The position numbers and the translations under genes were made by a program. From NCBI GenBank assembly GCA_023269675.1, contig JAHFSX010000048.1, positions 1 through 40,910 of the forward strand: a stretch of DNA of 40,910 bases. The letters are read 5' to 3'. Each line of letters starts with the position of its first letter. Positions within the stretch are counted from its first letter, which is position 1. Under the pieces are notes generated by a model. It was not told the origin of the DNA. It saw nothing but the letters and a program-made list of their open reading frames with translations, and made no database searches. The DNA is from Verrucomicrobiota bacterium. GTDB taxonomy: Bacteria > Verrucomicrobiota > Kiritimatiellia > RFP12 > UBA1067. Of the stretch, positions 23,218 through 31,669 are shown piece after piece.

Positions 23218-24651
23218 TTACGCGCCGCGGGCCGCCGCCTCGTCGCGGTACCGGTAGAACGCGCTCTGGATGCTGAAAAGCACGGCGACCGCCAAGGTTA
23301 TGCCGGCATACAGCAGGAAGCGCGCGGTGCTCACGGACGCGTGGTGGGCGCCCGGCGCGGAGCCGCCCAGGAACTTCGTGATGCCCGCGACCAGGAGGTT
23401 GCCGACCGCGATCGTCAGCAGCCAGAAGCTCATGATCGTGCTCTTCATTTCCGGCGCGGCCTCGCGGAAGGCGAACTCGAGGCCGGTCGTTGATATCAGC
23501 ACCTCGGCGGTTGTGAGAATGACGTACGGCGCGAGCTGCCAGAGCACGCAGAGGTGCGCGCCGGCCTCGATCCGTGACTGGAGGGCGGCCACGACGAGAT
23601 AGGCGATCGCGCCCAGAAACATGCCGGCGGACATCCGCCGCAGCGGGGCCGCGAGTTTTCCGATGCGCGGATAGACGCACCAGGTGAGCAGCGGCAGCAG
23701 AAGCATCACGATGACCGGATTCGCGGACTGCATCTGCTCGGCGCCGAGCGTCAGCCCCCACAGCTCAAACGGCACCATCATCTGGCCCTGGAGCACCCAT
23801 GTGGAGTTGACCTGATCGAAGAGCGTCCAAAACGCCGGCATCAGCGCGAAAACGCCCAGGATGGGCAGAACCGACCTGGCCGCATCCACCTCCCGGCGGC
23901 TGAACCGAACGAGCGCCGCGTCCCAGAAAGGCTGGCCGGCTGAGCGGCGGGCCGCCAGCGCCTGCCAGAAGACCCTGAAGAAACCGGCCGCGTGGGTTAC
24001 GCGGCTGGGCGGCACGCGCGCATAGTGCGGGGTCCCGAGCCAGAAGATGAATGTCGCGACCGCCATCAGAATGCCGGGCACGCCGAAAGCGAGACCGAAC
24101 CCCCACCGGTCCTTGATCCACGGGATCGCCAGAAAAGAAAAAAACGAGCCGAAGTTGATCGCCCAGTAGAAGGCTCCGAAGGCTTTCTGCAGCAGGTGGT
24201 TCTGGTCATGCCCGAACTGATCGCCGATAAAGGCCGAAACGCAGGGCTTGATGCCGCCGGAGCCGACCGCGATCAGAGCCAGGCCGACAAACAGGCAGGA
24301 CGTCTTTCCGTCCACGCCGCCCGCCCACTCGCTGCACGCCAGCACGCCGTGCCCGGCGCAGTAGAACAGCGAGAGCCACAGGATCGTGTGGTAACGCCCG
24401 AGGAGCTTGTCCGACAGCCAGGCGCCCAGAAGCGGCATGAAGTAGTTGACAAAGACGAACAGGTGAATGATGCCGGTCCCCGTGTCCGCATCCTGACCCA
24501 GCCCGCCTTTGAGCACGGCCCCTGTGACGTAGCCGGCCAAGATGCTGCGCATACCGTAGTAACTGAAGCGCTCGCACGCCTCGTTGCCGATGATGTACTT
24601 GATCTGGGACGGCCAGCGGCTTGCGCGGGGCTCGCTCTGTGCAGTCTTCAT
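23218..24651 (-). CDS. POT/PTR-family proton-dependent peptide transporter
   Basis: 477 residues from ATG 24651, with AAGGGAA upstream. A longer open frame to 24735 reads through repeat C3 and is not favoured. The N-terminus has NEACERFSYYGMRSILAGY, containing the E-x-x-E-R-F-x-Y-Y-G proton-coupling motif of POT transporters. GAWLSDKLLGRYHTI and VGSGGIKPCVSAFIGDQF are the other family signatures. About 12-14 membrane segments are visible. It should import di- and tripeptides across the inner membrane. With the convergent OPT gene and the divergent M16 peptidase it forms a peptide-use block. Confidence 0.92.
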   Translation of the reverse strand: MKTAQSEPRASRWPSQIKYIIGNEACERFSYYGMRSILAGYVTGAVLKGGLGQDADTGTGIIHLFVFVNYFMPLLGAWLSDKLLGRYHTILWLSLFYCAGHGVLACSEWAGGVDGKTSCLFVGLALIAVGSGGIKPCVSAFIGDQFGHDQNHLLQKAFGAFYWAINFGSFFSFLAIPWIKDRWGFGLAFGVPGILMAVATFIFWLGTPHYARVPPSRVTHAAGFFRVFWQALAARRSAGQPFWDAALVRFSRREVDAARSVLPILGVFALMPAFWTLFDQVNSTWVLQGQMMVPFELWGLTLGAEQMQSANPVIVMLLLPLLTWCVYPRIGKLAAPLRRMSAGMFLGAIAYLVVAALQSRIEAGAHLCVLWQLAPYVILTTAEVLISTTGLEFAFREAAPEMKSTIMSFWLLTIAVGNLLVAGITKFLGGSAPGAHHASVSTARFLLYAGITLAVAVLFSIQSAFYRYRDEAAARGA

Positions 24652-24715
24652 GGCCGTTCCCTTTTCCGGGTGCGATTCCGCTCGATTGAGCGGCGCGGCA
24701 TTGCTGGTGCTCTGG

Positions 24716-24775
24716 GCCGGCTGAAGCCGGTACAACCGGCCTGAGCGTCCGTATGGAGTACCGGCTTCAGCCGGC
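24716..24775. repeat. Family C-related perfect 18-bp inverted repeat, C3
   Basis: GCCGGCTGAAGCCGGTAC (24716-24733) and GTACCGGCTTCAGCCGGC (24758-24775) are perfect reverse complements, and each arm is itself a small hairpin. The units match those of C1/C2. It lies between the divergent POT and M16 genes. Confidence 0.65.
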
Positions 24776-24857
24776 TCCGGTCATGCCCGCCCTGCAGAAG
24801 GCGCACATCAACACGCGGCCACCCGTCCAGAGCAGCACCTTCTCCGTCGCTTTTCCG

Positions 24858-24886
24858 TTTACACCAACCGCCAGGTGTTTTAATGT
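24858..24886 (+). promoter_or_regulatory. Candidate sigma-70 promoter of the M16 peptidase
   Basis: TTTACA (24858-24863), a 17-nt spacer and TAATGT (24881-24886) give good matches in an otherwise GC-rich region. ATG 24947 is 60 nt downstream, with AGGGAA just before it. Confidence 0.5.
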
Positions 24887-24946
24887 GGTACCCGTTTGTA
24901 TCGGAACATCCTATTGGTTCATTCTACACAGAGCAAGCAGGGAATT

Positions 24947-27688
24947 ATGAAGAACCTTTTGTCACTCGGTTTTGTGATCTTTTCCGCGCTGACCGTCCGC
25001 GCCGCGGCGATACCGTCCGCCACGCTCCCCGACATACCGTACATCCGCTTCGTCCTCGAAAACGGGCTCACCCTCATCGTTCATGAGGACCACAAGGCGC
25101 CCATCGTGGCCGTGAACGTCTGGTATCACGTCGGATCGAAAAACGAGAAGCCGGGCAAGACCGGCTTCGCGCACCTGTTCGAGCACCTGATGTTCAACGG
25201 CAGCGAGCACTTCGACGACGACTATTTCAAGGCAACCGAGAAGGTCGGCGCCACCGACATGAACGGCACCACCAGCGAGGACCGCACGAACTACTTCGAG
25301 AACGCGCCGAAAGAGGCGCTGGGCTACCTGCTCTGGCTCGAGTCCGACCGCATGGGGCACATGCTCGGCGCCATCACGCAGGCCCGGCTCGACGAGCAGC
25401 GCGGCGTCGTCCAGAACGAGAAGCGCCAGCAAGAGAACCAGCCCTACGCGGTCGCCTACCCGCTCATCACCAAAAGCATCTGGCCCGCCGGGCACCCCTA
25501 CTCCTGGACGGTCATCGGCTCCATGGAGGACCTGAACGCCGCCTCGCTCGAGGACGTGCGGGAGTGGTTCAGGAGCTACTATGGCGCGGCCAACGCCACG
25601 CTCGTGGTCGCCGGCGACGTGCATCCGCAGGAGGTGCTCGAACAGGTGAAGCGCGCCTTCGGCAGCGTGCCCCCGGGACCGCCCGTCGCGCGGCACCAGG
25701 CCTGGATCGCCAAGCGCACCGGCACGCAGCGCCAGCGCGCCGAGGACCGCGTGGCGCAGGCGCGCCTCTACAAGGTCTGGAACATCCCGGGTTACGGCAC
25801 AGCCGAAGGCAACACCCTCGACCTCGTCGGCAGCGTGCTCTCCAGCGGCAAGACGTCGCGGCTCTACAAGCGGCTGGTTTACGACGACCAGATCGCCACC
25901 GAGGTGAGCGCGTACGCGGACCTGAGCGAAATCGCCGGGCAGTTCACCGTCACGGCCACCGCCAAGCCCGGCGCGGACCTCGCGCAAGTCGAGCGGGCCA
26001 TCGACGAGGAACTGCAGAGATTTCTCAAAGCGGGGCCGACGGCGCGCGAGCTGCAGCGTGTGAAAACCCAGGCCGAGGCCGGCTTCATCCGCGGCGTCGA
26101 GCGCATCGGCGGGTTCGGCGGCAAATCCGACCTGCTGGCGGAAAACAGCGTTTTCCTCGGCAACCCCGATTACTACAAAACCCAGCTCCAGGAGGTTCGC
26201 GGGGCCACCGCCCGCCAGCTCCGCGACACGGCGCAGACGTGGCTTTCCGACGGCCAATACGTGCTCGAGCTCCGCCCCTTCCCGAAATACGCCAGCGCCA
26301 CCACCGATGTGGACCGCGCCACGCCGCCCGTGCCGCAGATCCATCCCGAAATCCGTTTCCCGGCCCTGCAGCGCGCGACGCTCTCCAACGGCCTGAAGCT
26401 CGTCCTCGCCGAGCGCCCCAGCATTCCCGCCGTCCAGTTCAACCTGCTCCTCGACGCCGGCTTCGCGGCCGACCAGTTCGCGCGGCCCGGCACCGCGAAG
26501 CTCGCGATGGAGATGCTCACCGAAGGCACCCGGAAACGCACGGCTCTGGAAATCAGCGAAGCGCTGGCCCTGCTGGGCGCGCGCCTCGGCGCGGGCTGTT
26601 CGCTGGACGCCTCATCCGTCTCGCTCGATGCGCTCTCGGCGAACCTCGACGCCGCGCTCGACCTCTACGCCGACGTGATCATGAACCCGGCCTTCCCCGA
26701 GGCCGATTTCCTGCGGCTGCAGCGGCAGCGGCTGGCGGGCATCCAGCGCGAAAAGACCGAGCCGGTCACCATGGCCCTGCGCGTCTTCCCCCAGCTGCTC
26801 TACGGTCCGCGGCACGCCTACGGCAACCCCTTCACCGGCTCGGGCACGGAAGGCAGCGTGGCCCAGCTGACCCCCGCCGACATGCGGCAATTCCACGCGG
26901 CCTGGTTCAAGCCGAACAACGCCACGCTGGTGATCGTCGGCGACACCACGCTGGCGGCGGTCACCCCGAAGCTGGAGCGGCTGTTCGGCGGCTGGAAGCC
27001 CGGCGGCCTGCCGCAGAAAAACATCGCGGCCGTCGCCCCGCGCGAAAAGCCGGCCGTGTTCATCATCGACCGGCCCGGCTCGCTCCAGTCCGTGATCTAC
27101 GCGGGCAACCTCGCGCCGCCCAAGGCCAACCCGGACGAGCTCGCCATCGAACTGCTGAACAAGATCCTGGGCGGCGACTTCACCTCGCGCATCAACATGA
27201 ACCTGCGCGAGGGCAAGCACTGGACCTACGGCGCGCGCAGCTCGATCGCCGCGGCCCGCGGCCAGCGCCCGTTCGTGGCGATGGCGCCGGTGCAAGCCGA
27301 CAGGACCCGGGAGGCCATGCAGGAGCTCGACCGCGAACTGCGGGGCATCCTCGGCGCGAACCCGGTCACGGAGACCGAGTTCGCGCGCGTCGCCTCGAAC
27401 CAGACGCTCAAGCTGCCCGGCACGTGGGAGACGCAAGCGAGCGTGGCCGGCTCGCTGTCGGAAATCGTCTGCTTCGGACTGCCGGACGACACCTGCCAGA
27501 CCTTGCCGGACCGGATCCGGGCGCTGAAGTGCGAGGACGTGCGCGCCGCGGCGGATAAAATCGTTCACCCGGACCAGCTCGTGTGGGTCGTGGTCGGCGA
27601 CCGCGCCAAAATCGAGGCGGGCGTCCGTGCTCTCGGCTTCGGCGAGGTGCGCTTCCTCGACGCCGACGGCAACCCCGTGGAGCCCTGA
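24947..27688 (+). CDS. Exported two-domain M16 zinc peptidase
   Basis: 913 residues from ATG 24947 (AGGGAA upstream), giving signal peptide MKNLLSLGFVIFSALTVRAAA. HLFEH at 76-80 is the inverted zinc motif of the M16 family, and the later LDEQRGVVQNEKRQ supplies the third ligand Glu. The N-terminal M16 pair is followed after residue ~480 by a second homologous half (ATLSNGLKLVLAERPSIPAVQFNLLLDAGF). That half lacks HxxEH, as usual for the inactive half of these peptidases. The enzyme should degrade peptides or unfolded proteins in the periplasm. It is divergent from the POT transporter, which could import its products. Confidence 0.92.
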   Translation: MKNLLSLGFVIFSALTVRAAAIPSATLPDIPYIRFVLENGLTLIVHEDHKAPIVAVNVWYHVGSKNEKPGKTGFAHLFEHLMFNGSEHFDDDYFKATEKVGATDMNGTTSEDRTNYFENAPKEALGYLLWLESDRMGHMLGAITQARLDEQRGVVQNEKRQQENQPYAVAYPLITKSIWPAGHPYSWTVIGSMEDLNAASLEDVREWFRSYYGAANATLVVAGDVHPQEVLEQVKRAFGSVPPGPPVARHQAWIAKRTGTQRQRAEDRVAQARLYKVWNIPGYGTAEGNTLDLVGSVLSSGKTSRLYKRLVYDDQIATEVSAYADLSEIAGQFTVTATAKPGADLAQVERAIDEELQRFLKAGPTARELQRVKTQAEAGFIRGVERIGGFGGKSDLLAENSVFLGNPDYYKTQLQEVRGATARQLRDTAQTWLSDGQYVLELRPFPKYASATTDVDRATPPVPQIHPEIRFPALQRATLSNGLKLVLAERPSIPAVQFNLLLDAGFAADQFARPGTAKLAMEMLTEGTRKRTALEISEALALLGARLGAGCSLDASSVSLDALSANLDAALDLYADVIMNPAFPEADFLRLQRQRLAGIQREKTEPVTMALRVFPQLLYGPRHAYGNPFTGSGTEGSVAQLTPADMRQFHAAWFKPNNATLVIVGDTTLAAVTPKLERLFGGWKPGGLPQKNIAAVAPREKPAVFIIDRPGSLQSVIYAGNLAPPKANPDELAIELLNKILGGDFTSRINMNLREGKHWTYGARSSIAAARGQRPFVAMAPVQADRTREAMQELDRELRGILGANPVTETEFARVASNQTLKLPGTWETQASVAGSLSEIVCFGLPDDTCQTLPDRIRALKCEDVRAAADKIVHPDQLVWVVVGDRAKIEAGVRALGFGEVRFLDADGNPVEP

Positions 27689-27697
27689 AGCGCGAGC

Positions 27698-27716
27698 GGC
27701 GCCAGGAAGCGGCGCC
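27698..27716. terminator. Hairpin between M16 and HPr-like genes
   Basis: GGCGCC (27698-27703) and GGCGCC (27711-27716) pair around a 7-nt loop in the 33-nt gap between the two convergent genes. A bidirectional terminator is possible; there is no T tract. Confidence 0.35.
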
Positions 27717-27721
27717 CCGGT

Positions 27722-27988
27722 TCAGACGGCCATTTTTTGTTCGAAAACGCCCGCCAGCTCCAGCAGCACGGAGTCCTCGTTGACGCCGTCGGCGAAGATC
27801 TCGAGGGCGGTCCCTTCGGCCGCCCCCAGCGTCATGAGCTGCAGCGCCGAACAGGCGTCCGCACGGTGACAGGCCCCGCAGCGAACGTGAACCGAGGCTC
27901 CCGACTGCTGGGCGATCTTGGCCACCTGAGAGGCGACCCGCAGGTGAAGCCCCTCTACGCACCGCACAACCACGGACTGACTCTTCAT
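27722..27988 (-). CDS. HPr-like phosphocarrier protein
   Basis: 88 residues, the normal HPr size. His15 lies in EGLHLRVASQ, corresponding to the phosphorylated His of GLHARPA; Arg17 is kept but the following Pro is Val. Ser47, in CSALQLMTLGAAEG, matches the regulatory Ser46 site of HPr. CGACHRADAC makes it unusually rich in cysteine. No enzyme I, EII or HPr kinase gene is nearby. It may act in a regulatory or nitrogen-type phosphorelay rather than in sugar uptake. GAGGAGGG precedes the ATG. The fold call is good; the role is open. Confidence 0.8.
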   Translation of the reverse strand: MKSQSVVVRCVEGLHLRVASQVAKIAQQSGASVHVRCGACHRADACSALQLMTLGAAEGTALEIFADGVNEDSVLLELAGVFEQKMAV

Positions 27989-28082
27989 GAAACCCTCCTC
28001 TCGGAACGCGCCCCCTGCGAAGATCTGGCCATCGGAATATACCCTAGCTTCACATCAGGCAAACCATTATGATAAAGTGATA

Positions 28083-28100
28083 TTTGTATTGTGTAATACA
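28083..28100. promoter_or_regulatory. AT-rich inverted repeat upstream of the FAD oxidoreductase
   Basis: TTGTATT (28083-28089) and AATACAA (28094-28100) form a perfect inverted repeat with spacer GTGT, followed by TTTTTT. It lies in a strongly AT-rich stretch (about 28065-28135), 56 nt upstream of the -35 box. It could be an operator or a weak terminator. Confidence 0.35.
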
Positions 28101-28155
28101 ATTTTTTGTATATTAGTATATGCTCTTTCTCTTGTCCAGCGGATTCTTCGGCCGA

Positions 28156-28185
28156 TTGACAAAGTTTTGCGAAGTGGTGTATCTT
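28156..28185 (+). promoter_or_regulatory. Strong sigma-70-like promoter of the FAD oxidoreductase
   Basis: TTGACA (28156-28161) is a perfect -35 box. An 18-nt spacer and TATCTT (28180-28185) follow. GGAGG (28220-28224) is 7 nt before ATG 28232. Confidence 0.6.
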
Positions 28186-28231
28186 GCCCGACGGGACGAC
28201 GGAGCCCCATCACACAAGCGGAGGCCTCTCG

Positions 28232-29602
28232 ATGAACAGGCGCGATTTTATCAAGCTGGGCGGGTTGGTGGCGGCGCTGCCGGTGGCGGCGGCCGAGCAG
28301 GCGCGGACGGTGGCCGCCGGGGACGCGGCCGTGCGCGAGGCGGCGAGGGACGTGCCTGTCGCGGGAGCGTTCGACGTGGTGGTGTGCGGGGCGGGGCCGG
28401 CGGGCGTGGCCGCGGCGGTGGCGGCCGCGCGCAAGGGCGCGCGGACCCTGCTGCTGGAGCAGCAGGGCTGTCTGGGCGGCATCTGGACCTCCGGCCTCTT
28501 GAGCTGGCTCATCGATTTCGCCAACAAGCCGGGCTTCATGGACGAGCTCACCCGGCGCCTGACCGCCTGCGACGCGCGCACCGTGACGGCCGGCGGCAAG
28601 CCCACCAGCGCGTTCGACGTGGAGGTCATGAAGGTGACGCTCGAAACCCTCTGCGAAGAGGCGGGCGTCACGGTGTGGCTGCACACGCGCGTGGCGGCCG
28701 CGGCCAAGCGCGACGGCCGGCTGACGCACGTGATCACCGAATCCAAGTCCGGACGCGAGGCCGTCGCAGGCAAGGCCTTCGTGGACGCCACGGGCGACGG
28801 GGACCTCGGCGCGCTAGCCGGCTGCGGGTTCGACCTGGGGCAGCCGGAGACCGGCGATACGCAGCCCATGAGCCTGATCGCCCTGGTCGCGGGCGTGTCG
28901 GCCCCCGCGATCAAAGCTTTCTTCAACGATCTGGACGACACGCCGCGCTCCTGGGCGGCCCCGAAAGACCAGCTGCGCGCGGCCATGGAGGCGGGCGGCC
29001 ACTCCCCCTCCTACGCCAAGCCCTCGCTCTTCCGCGTGCGGGACGACCTCTTTATCCTGATGGCCAACCACGAGTACGGCGCGAAGGGCCTGAACACGCG
29101 CGACGTCGCGCGCGCGACGCTGCACGCCCGCAAAGAGCTGAACGCCCTGATCGACGGCCTGCGCGGCACGGGCGGCGTCTGGAAGGGCCTCCGCCTCGTG
29201 GCCACCGCCGAGCAGATCGGCGTGCGCGAGGGACGCCGCCTGCACGGCCTCTACACCGTGACCGCCGACGACCTGCGCGAGGGACGCCGCTGCGCCGACG
29301 CGGTCTGCCGCGTGACCTTCGGCGTGGACGTGCATGCGCTGGACCCTAGGAAAACCAAAGGCATCGAAGCGCAGCCGTGGAAGGCCAAGCCCTACGACAT
29401 CCCGCTGCGCGCCCTGGTGGCCAAGGACGTGCAGGGACTCATGTTCGCCGGCCGCTGCATCAGCGGGGACTTTCTGGCGCACGCCAGCTACCGCGTAACC
29501 GGCAACGCGGTGGCGCTGGGCGAGGCCGCGGGCAAGGCGTCCGCCGTCGCGGCGCTCGGCGGGCGGCTGCCCGCGAGCGTGACGGTCGGCGAGCTGGGGT
29601 GA
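28232..29602 (+). CDS. Tat-exported FAD-dependent oxidoreductase
   Basis: 456 residues from ATG 28232. The N-terminus MNRRDFIKLGGLVAALPVAAAE is a twin-arginine signal, so the protein is probably exported folded with its cofactor. GAGPAG at 53-58, in DVVVCGAGPAGVAAAVAAARKGA, is the FAD-binding Rossmann motif. ATGDGDLGALAGC and the late LMFAGRCISGDFLAHASYRVTGNAVALGEAAG match the FAD-dependent oxidoreductase group (PF12831-like) common in glycan-degrading Planctomycetes and Verrucomicrobia. The substrate is unknown; oxidation of sugars or related metabolites is possible. A strong promoter and an SD sequence precede it. Repeat B2 follows, before the convergent lolD. Confidence 0.85.
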   Translation: MNRRDFIKLGGLVAALPVAAAEQARTVAAGDAAVREAARDVPVAGAFDVVVCGAGPAGVAAAVAAARKGARTLLLEQQGCLGGIWTSGLLSWLIDFANKPGFMDELTRRLTACDARTVTAGGKPTSAFDVEVMKVTLETLCEEAGVTVWLHTRVAAAAKRDGRLTHVITESKSGREAVAGKAFVDATGDGDLGALAGCGFDLGQPETGDTQPMSLIALVAGVSAPAIKAFFNDLDDTPRSWAAPKDQLRAAMEAGGHSPSYAKPSLFRVRDDLFILMANHEYGAKGLNTRDVARATLHARKELNALIDGLRGTGGVWKGLRLVATAEQIGVREGRRLHGLYTVTADDLREGRRCADAVCRVTFGVDVHALDPRKTKGIEAQPWKAKPYDIPLRALVAKDVQGLMFAGRCISGDFLAHASYRVTGNAVALGEAAGKASAVAALGGRLPASVTVGELG

Positions 29603-29621
29603 GCCTGCCGCGCGGCACGCA

Positions 29622-29681
29622 CGCTCAAGGATGAGCGGGCCACACTTCCGGAATTGTGCCCTGCGCATCCCCGCGCATGGG
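29622..29681. repeat. Family B triple-hairpin repeat, copy B2
   Basis: Hairpin a is CGCTC/GAGCG with loop AAGGAT (29622-29637). Hairpin b is centred on TTCCGGAA. Hairpin c is TGCGC/GCGCA with loop ATCCCC (29662-29677), extended by CCC/GGG. Order, spacing and loops match B1 although the stems differ. It lies 19 nt after the FAD oxidoreductase stop. Confidence 0.6.
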
Positions 29682-29712
29682 CGAGCTCAACTGCGAACGT
29701 CCCGCGCGGCGC

Positions 29713-30387
29713 CTAGCGCGACGCGAGCAGGCCGTCGTGCAGCTCGAGAACGCGGTCGCAGAGGGCGGCGGTCTCGGGCGAGTGGGTCACCATCACCAGC
29801 GCCAGATCGCGCGTGCAGGAGAGCCCGAACAGCAGCTCCATGATCTGCGAACCGGTCATGCGGTCGAGGTTGCCGGTCGGCTCGTCCGCCAGAATCAGGG
29901 CCGGCTCGTTGATCAGCGCGCGCGCCAGCGCCACGCGCTGCTGCTCGCCGCCTGAGAGTTCCAGCGGCATGTGCGTGGCGCGGTCGGCCAGCCCCACCTG
30001 CTCCAGCAGCGCCAGCGCCCGCTCCCGCATCTGCGCCCGCGTGATCTTCAGCACGCCCGTCATGGCGGGCAGCATCACGTTCTCCGTGACATCCATCTCC
30101 GGCAGGAGGTGGTACGACTGAAACACGAAGCCGATCTTGGCCGCGCGCAGCGCCGTGCGCACGCGCTGCGACGCCGCGTAGAGCGGCTGCCCGCCCAGGC
30201 TCACCTCGCCCGCCTCGGGGCGGTCCAGACCGCCCAGCACATGCAGGAGGGTGCTCTTGCCCGCGCCGCTGCGCCCGACGATCGCCACGCGCTCGCCCTT
30301 GTCCACATGCATCGACGCGCCCTTCAGCACCTCGACGCGCTTGTGCGGCAGGATATAGGTTTTGTGGAGATCTGTGGCTTCAAGCAT
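29713..30387 (-). CDS. lolD: Lipoprotein-release ABC transporter ATP-binding protein
   Basis: 224 residues. Walker A is GRSGAGKST, the signature is LSGGEQQRVALARAL, Walker B is LILADEPTGNLD, and the H-loop is VTHS. The sequence is of the LolD/MacB subfamily (LLPEMDVTENVMLP is characteristic). With the permease encoded 48 nt upstream it should extract lipoproteins from the inner membrane for transfer to the outer membrane. The small lipoprotein at 40687 would be a possible client. Confidence 0.92.
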   Translation of the reverse strand: MLEATDLHKTYILPHKRVEVLKGASMHVDKGERVAIVGRSGAGKSTLLHVLGGLDRPEAGEVSLGGQPLYAASQRVRTALRAAKIGFVFQSYHLLPEMDVTENVMLPAMTGVLKITRAQMRERALALLEQVGLADRATHMPLELSGGEQQRVALARALINEPALILADEPTGNLDRMTGSQIMELLFGLSCTRDLALVMVTHSPETAALCDRVLELHDGLLASR

Positions 30388-30435
30388 AAACTCTTTCCCT
30401 GGGCGACTGCGGAAGGCGCGGCGAGCCGTCCCAGC

Positions 30436-31662
30436 CTACTCTTTTCTCAGCGCCGTGACCGGGTCCATGCGGGCGGCGCGCCAGGCGGGCAGGAAGCTCG
30501 CCACCGTGCAGAACAGGATCACCGAAACGGCCACGTCCACGACTTCGCGCGGGACCACACGCCACGGGATCTGCGCGAGGCCGTAAACGTCTTTCGGGAA
30601 GACCTCCACGCCCAGCCGCGCCAGGAGCGCCACGAACCCCTGCAGGTTCTCCAGGATCAGATACGCCGCGCCGATGCCCAGCAGCGTGCCGATCAGGCAC
30701 TGGATCCAGCCGTGCAGCACGAAGGCCATCATGACCTGCCGCGAGGAAAAGCCCAGCGCCTTGAGCAGCCCGATCTCGTCGGTCTTCTGCACGGTCAGCA
30801 CGATCAGCGTGTTGGTCACGCAAAAGATCGCCACGACGGTGATGAACATCAGCAGGATCACCATCATGTTCTTCTCCACCGCCAGCGCGTTGAAGAGCTG
30901 GCTGTCGACCTCCTGCCACGTGCGCACGTTGTAGAAAGGCACCAGCATGCGGACATCGCTGACGATCTTGTTGAACTTCGCCAGGTTCTGCGGGTCCTGC
31001 ACCTTCAGGTGCACCGAGTAAACGCCCGAGCGCATGCCCATCAGGTCGCGCGCCACGGCGATCGAGGTGATGATGAAGCCCGAGTCGAAATCGCGCTGTC
31101 CGGAGTCGAAGATGCCGGTGACCTTGAGGCGTTCGGGGAAGAAGACCTCGTCCTTGGTGACGAGGTTCATCGGCGAGTACACGAGGATGTCGTCGCCCAG
31201 CGCCACGCCCAGCTCGCCGGCCAGATCGACGCCCAGCACGACCGAGTCGCCTTCGACGTTGAACTCGCCCGCGGCCATGCGGTCGAGCTTCATCACGCGC
31301 TTCGCGCGCTGCGGGTCGGTGCCGACGATCAGCGGCGCCACGACGTGGCGGCGGTGCTCGACCAGCACGCGCATTTCCAGCCCGGGCGAGGCCGCGATCA
31401 CCCCCGGCACCTGCTCCATGCGCTGGCAGAGCGCCTCCTCCTTCTCGATCACCCCGCCGCCGCCGGGCGTGATGGTGATGTGCGGCTTGAAGTCCAGGAT
31501 CTTCTCGTGCCACATGTCGCCGAAGCCGGTCATCACCGCCCGCACGATGATGATTATCGCCACGCCCAACACCACGCCGATCACCGAGATCAGCGTCACG
31601 ACCGACGTGAAGGAGCGTTTCGGCTTGAGGTACTTCAGCGCGAGAAAAAGTGAGAAGGGCAT
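30436..31662 (-). CDS. lolC: Lipoprotein-release permease, LolC/LolE family
   Basis: 408 residues. One membrane segment near the N-terminus (SFTSVVTLISVIGVVLGVAIIIIV) is followed by a ~220-residue periplasmic MacB-like domain. Three C-terminal segments then follow (MMVILLMFITVVAIFCVTNTL, FVLHGWIQCLIGTLLGIGAA, VVDVAVSVILFCTVASFLP). KTDEIGLLKALGFSSRQV is the cytoplasmic coupling helix. Only one permease gene is present, so it may form a homodimer (LolF-like), or the partner may lie elsewhere. It is downstream of the toroid/Exb operon on the same strand, separated by repeat D3. Confidence 0.9.
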   Translation of the reverse strand: MPFSLFLALKYLKPKRSFTSVVTLISVIGVVLGVAIIIIVRAVMTGFGDMWHEKILDFKPHITITPGGGGVIEKEEALCQRMEQVPGVIAASPGLEMRVLVEHRRHVVAPLIVGTDPQRAKRVMKLDRMAAGEFNVEGDSVVLGVDLAGELGVALGDDILVYSPMNLVTKDEVFFPERLKVTGIFDSGQRDFDSGFIITSIAVARDLMGMRSGVYSVHLKVQDPQNLAKFNKIVSDVRMLVPFYNVRTWQEVDSQLFNALAVEKNMMVILLMFITVVAIFCVTNTLIVLTVQKTDEIGLLKALGFSSRQVMMAFVLHGWIQCLIGTLLGIGAAYLILENLQGFVALLARLGVEVFPKDVYGLAQIPWRVVPREVVDVAVSVILFCTVASFLPAWRAARMDPVTALRKE

Positions 31663-31669
31663 AGGGGGC

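Noticed and set aside
24652..24735. N-terminal extension of the POT transporter
   Set aside because: The added residues are translated repeat C3 sequence; ATG 24651 has a good SD and the family's usual N-terminus.
28120..29349. 409-residue plus-strand frame overlapping the FAD oxidoreductase
   Set aside because: Out-of-frame reading, glycine/arginine/alanine-rich; the Tat signal and FAD motif are in the other frame.
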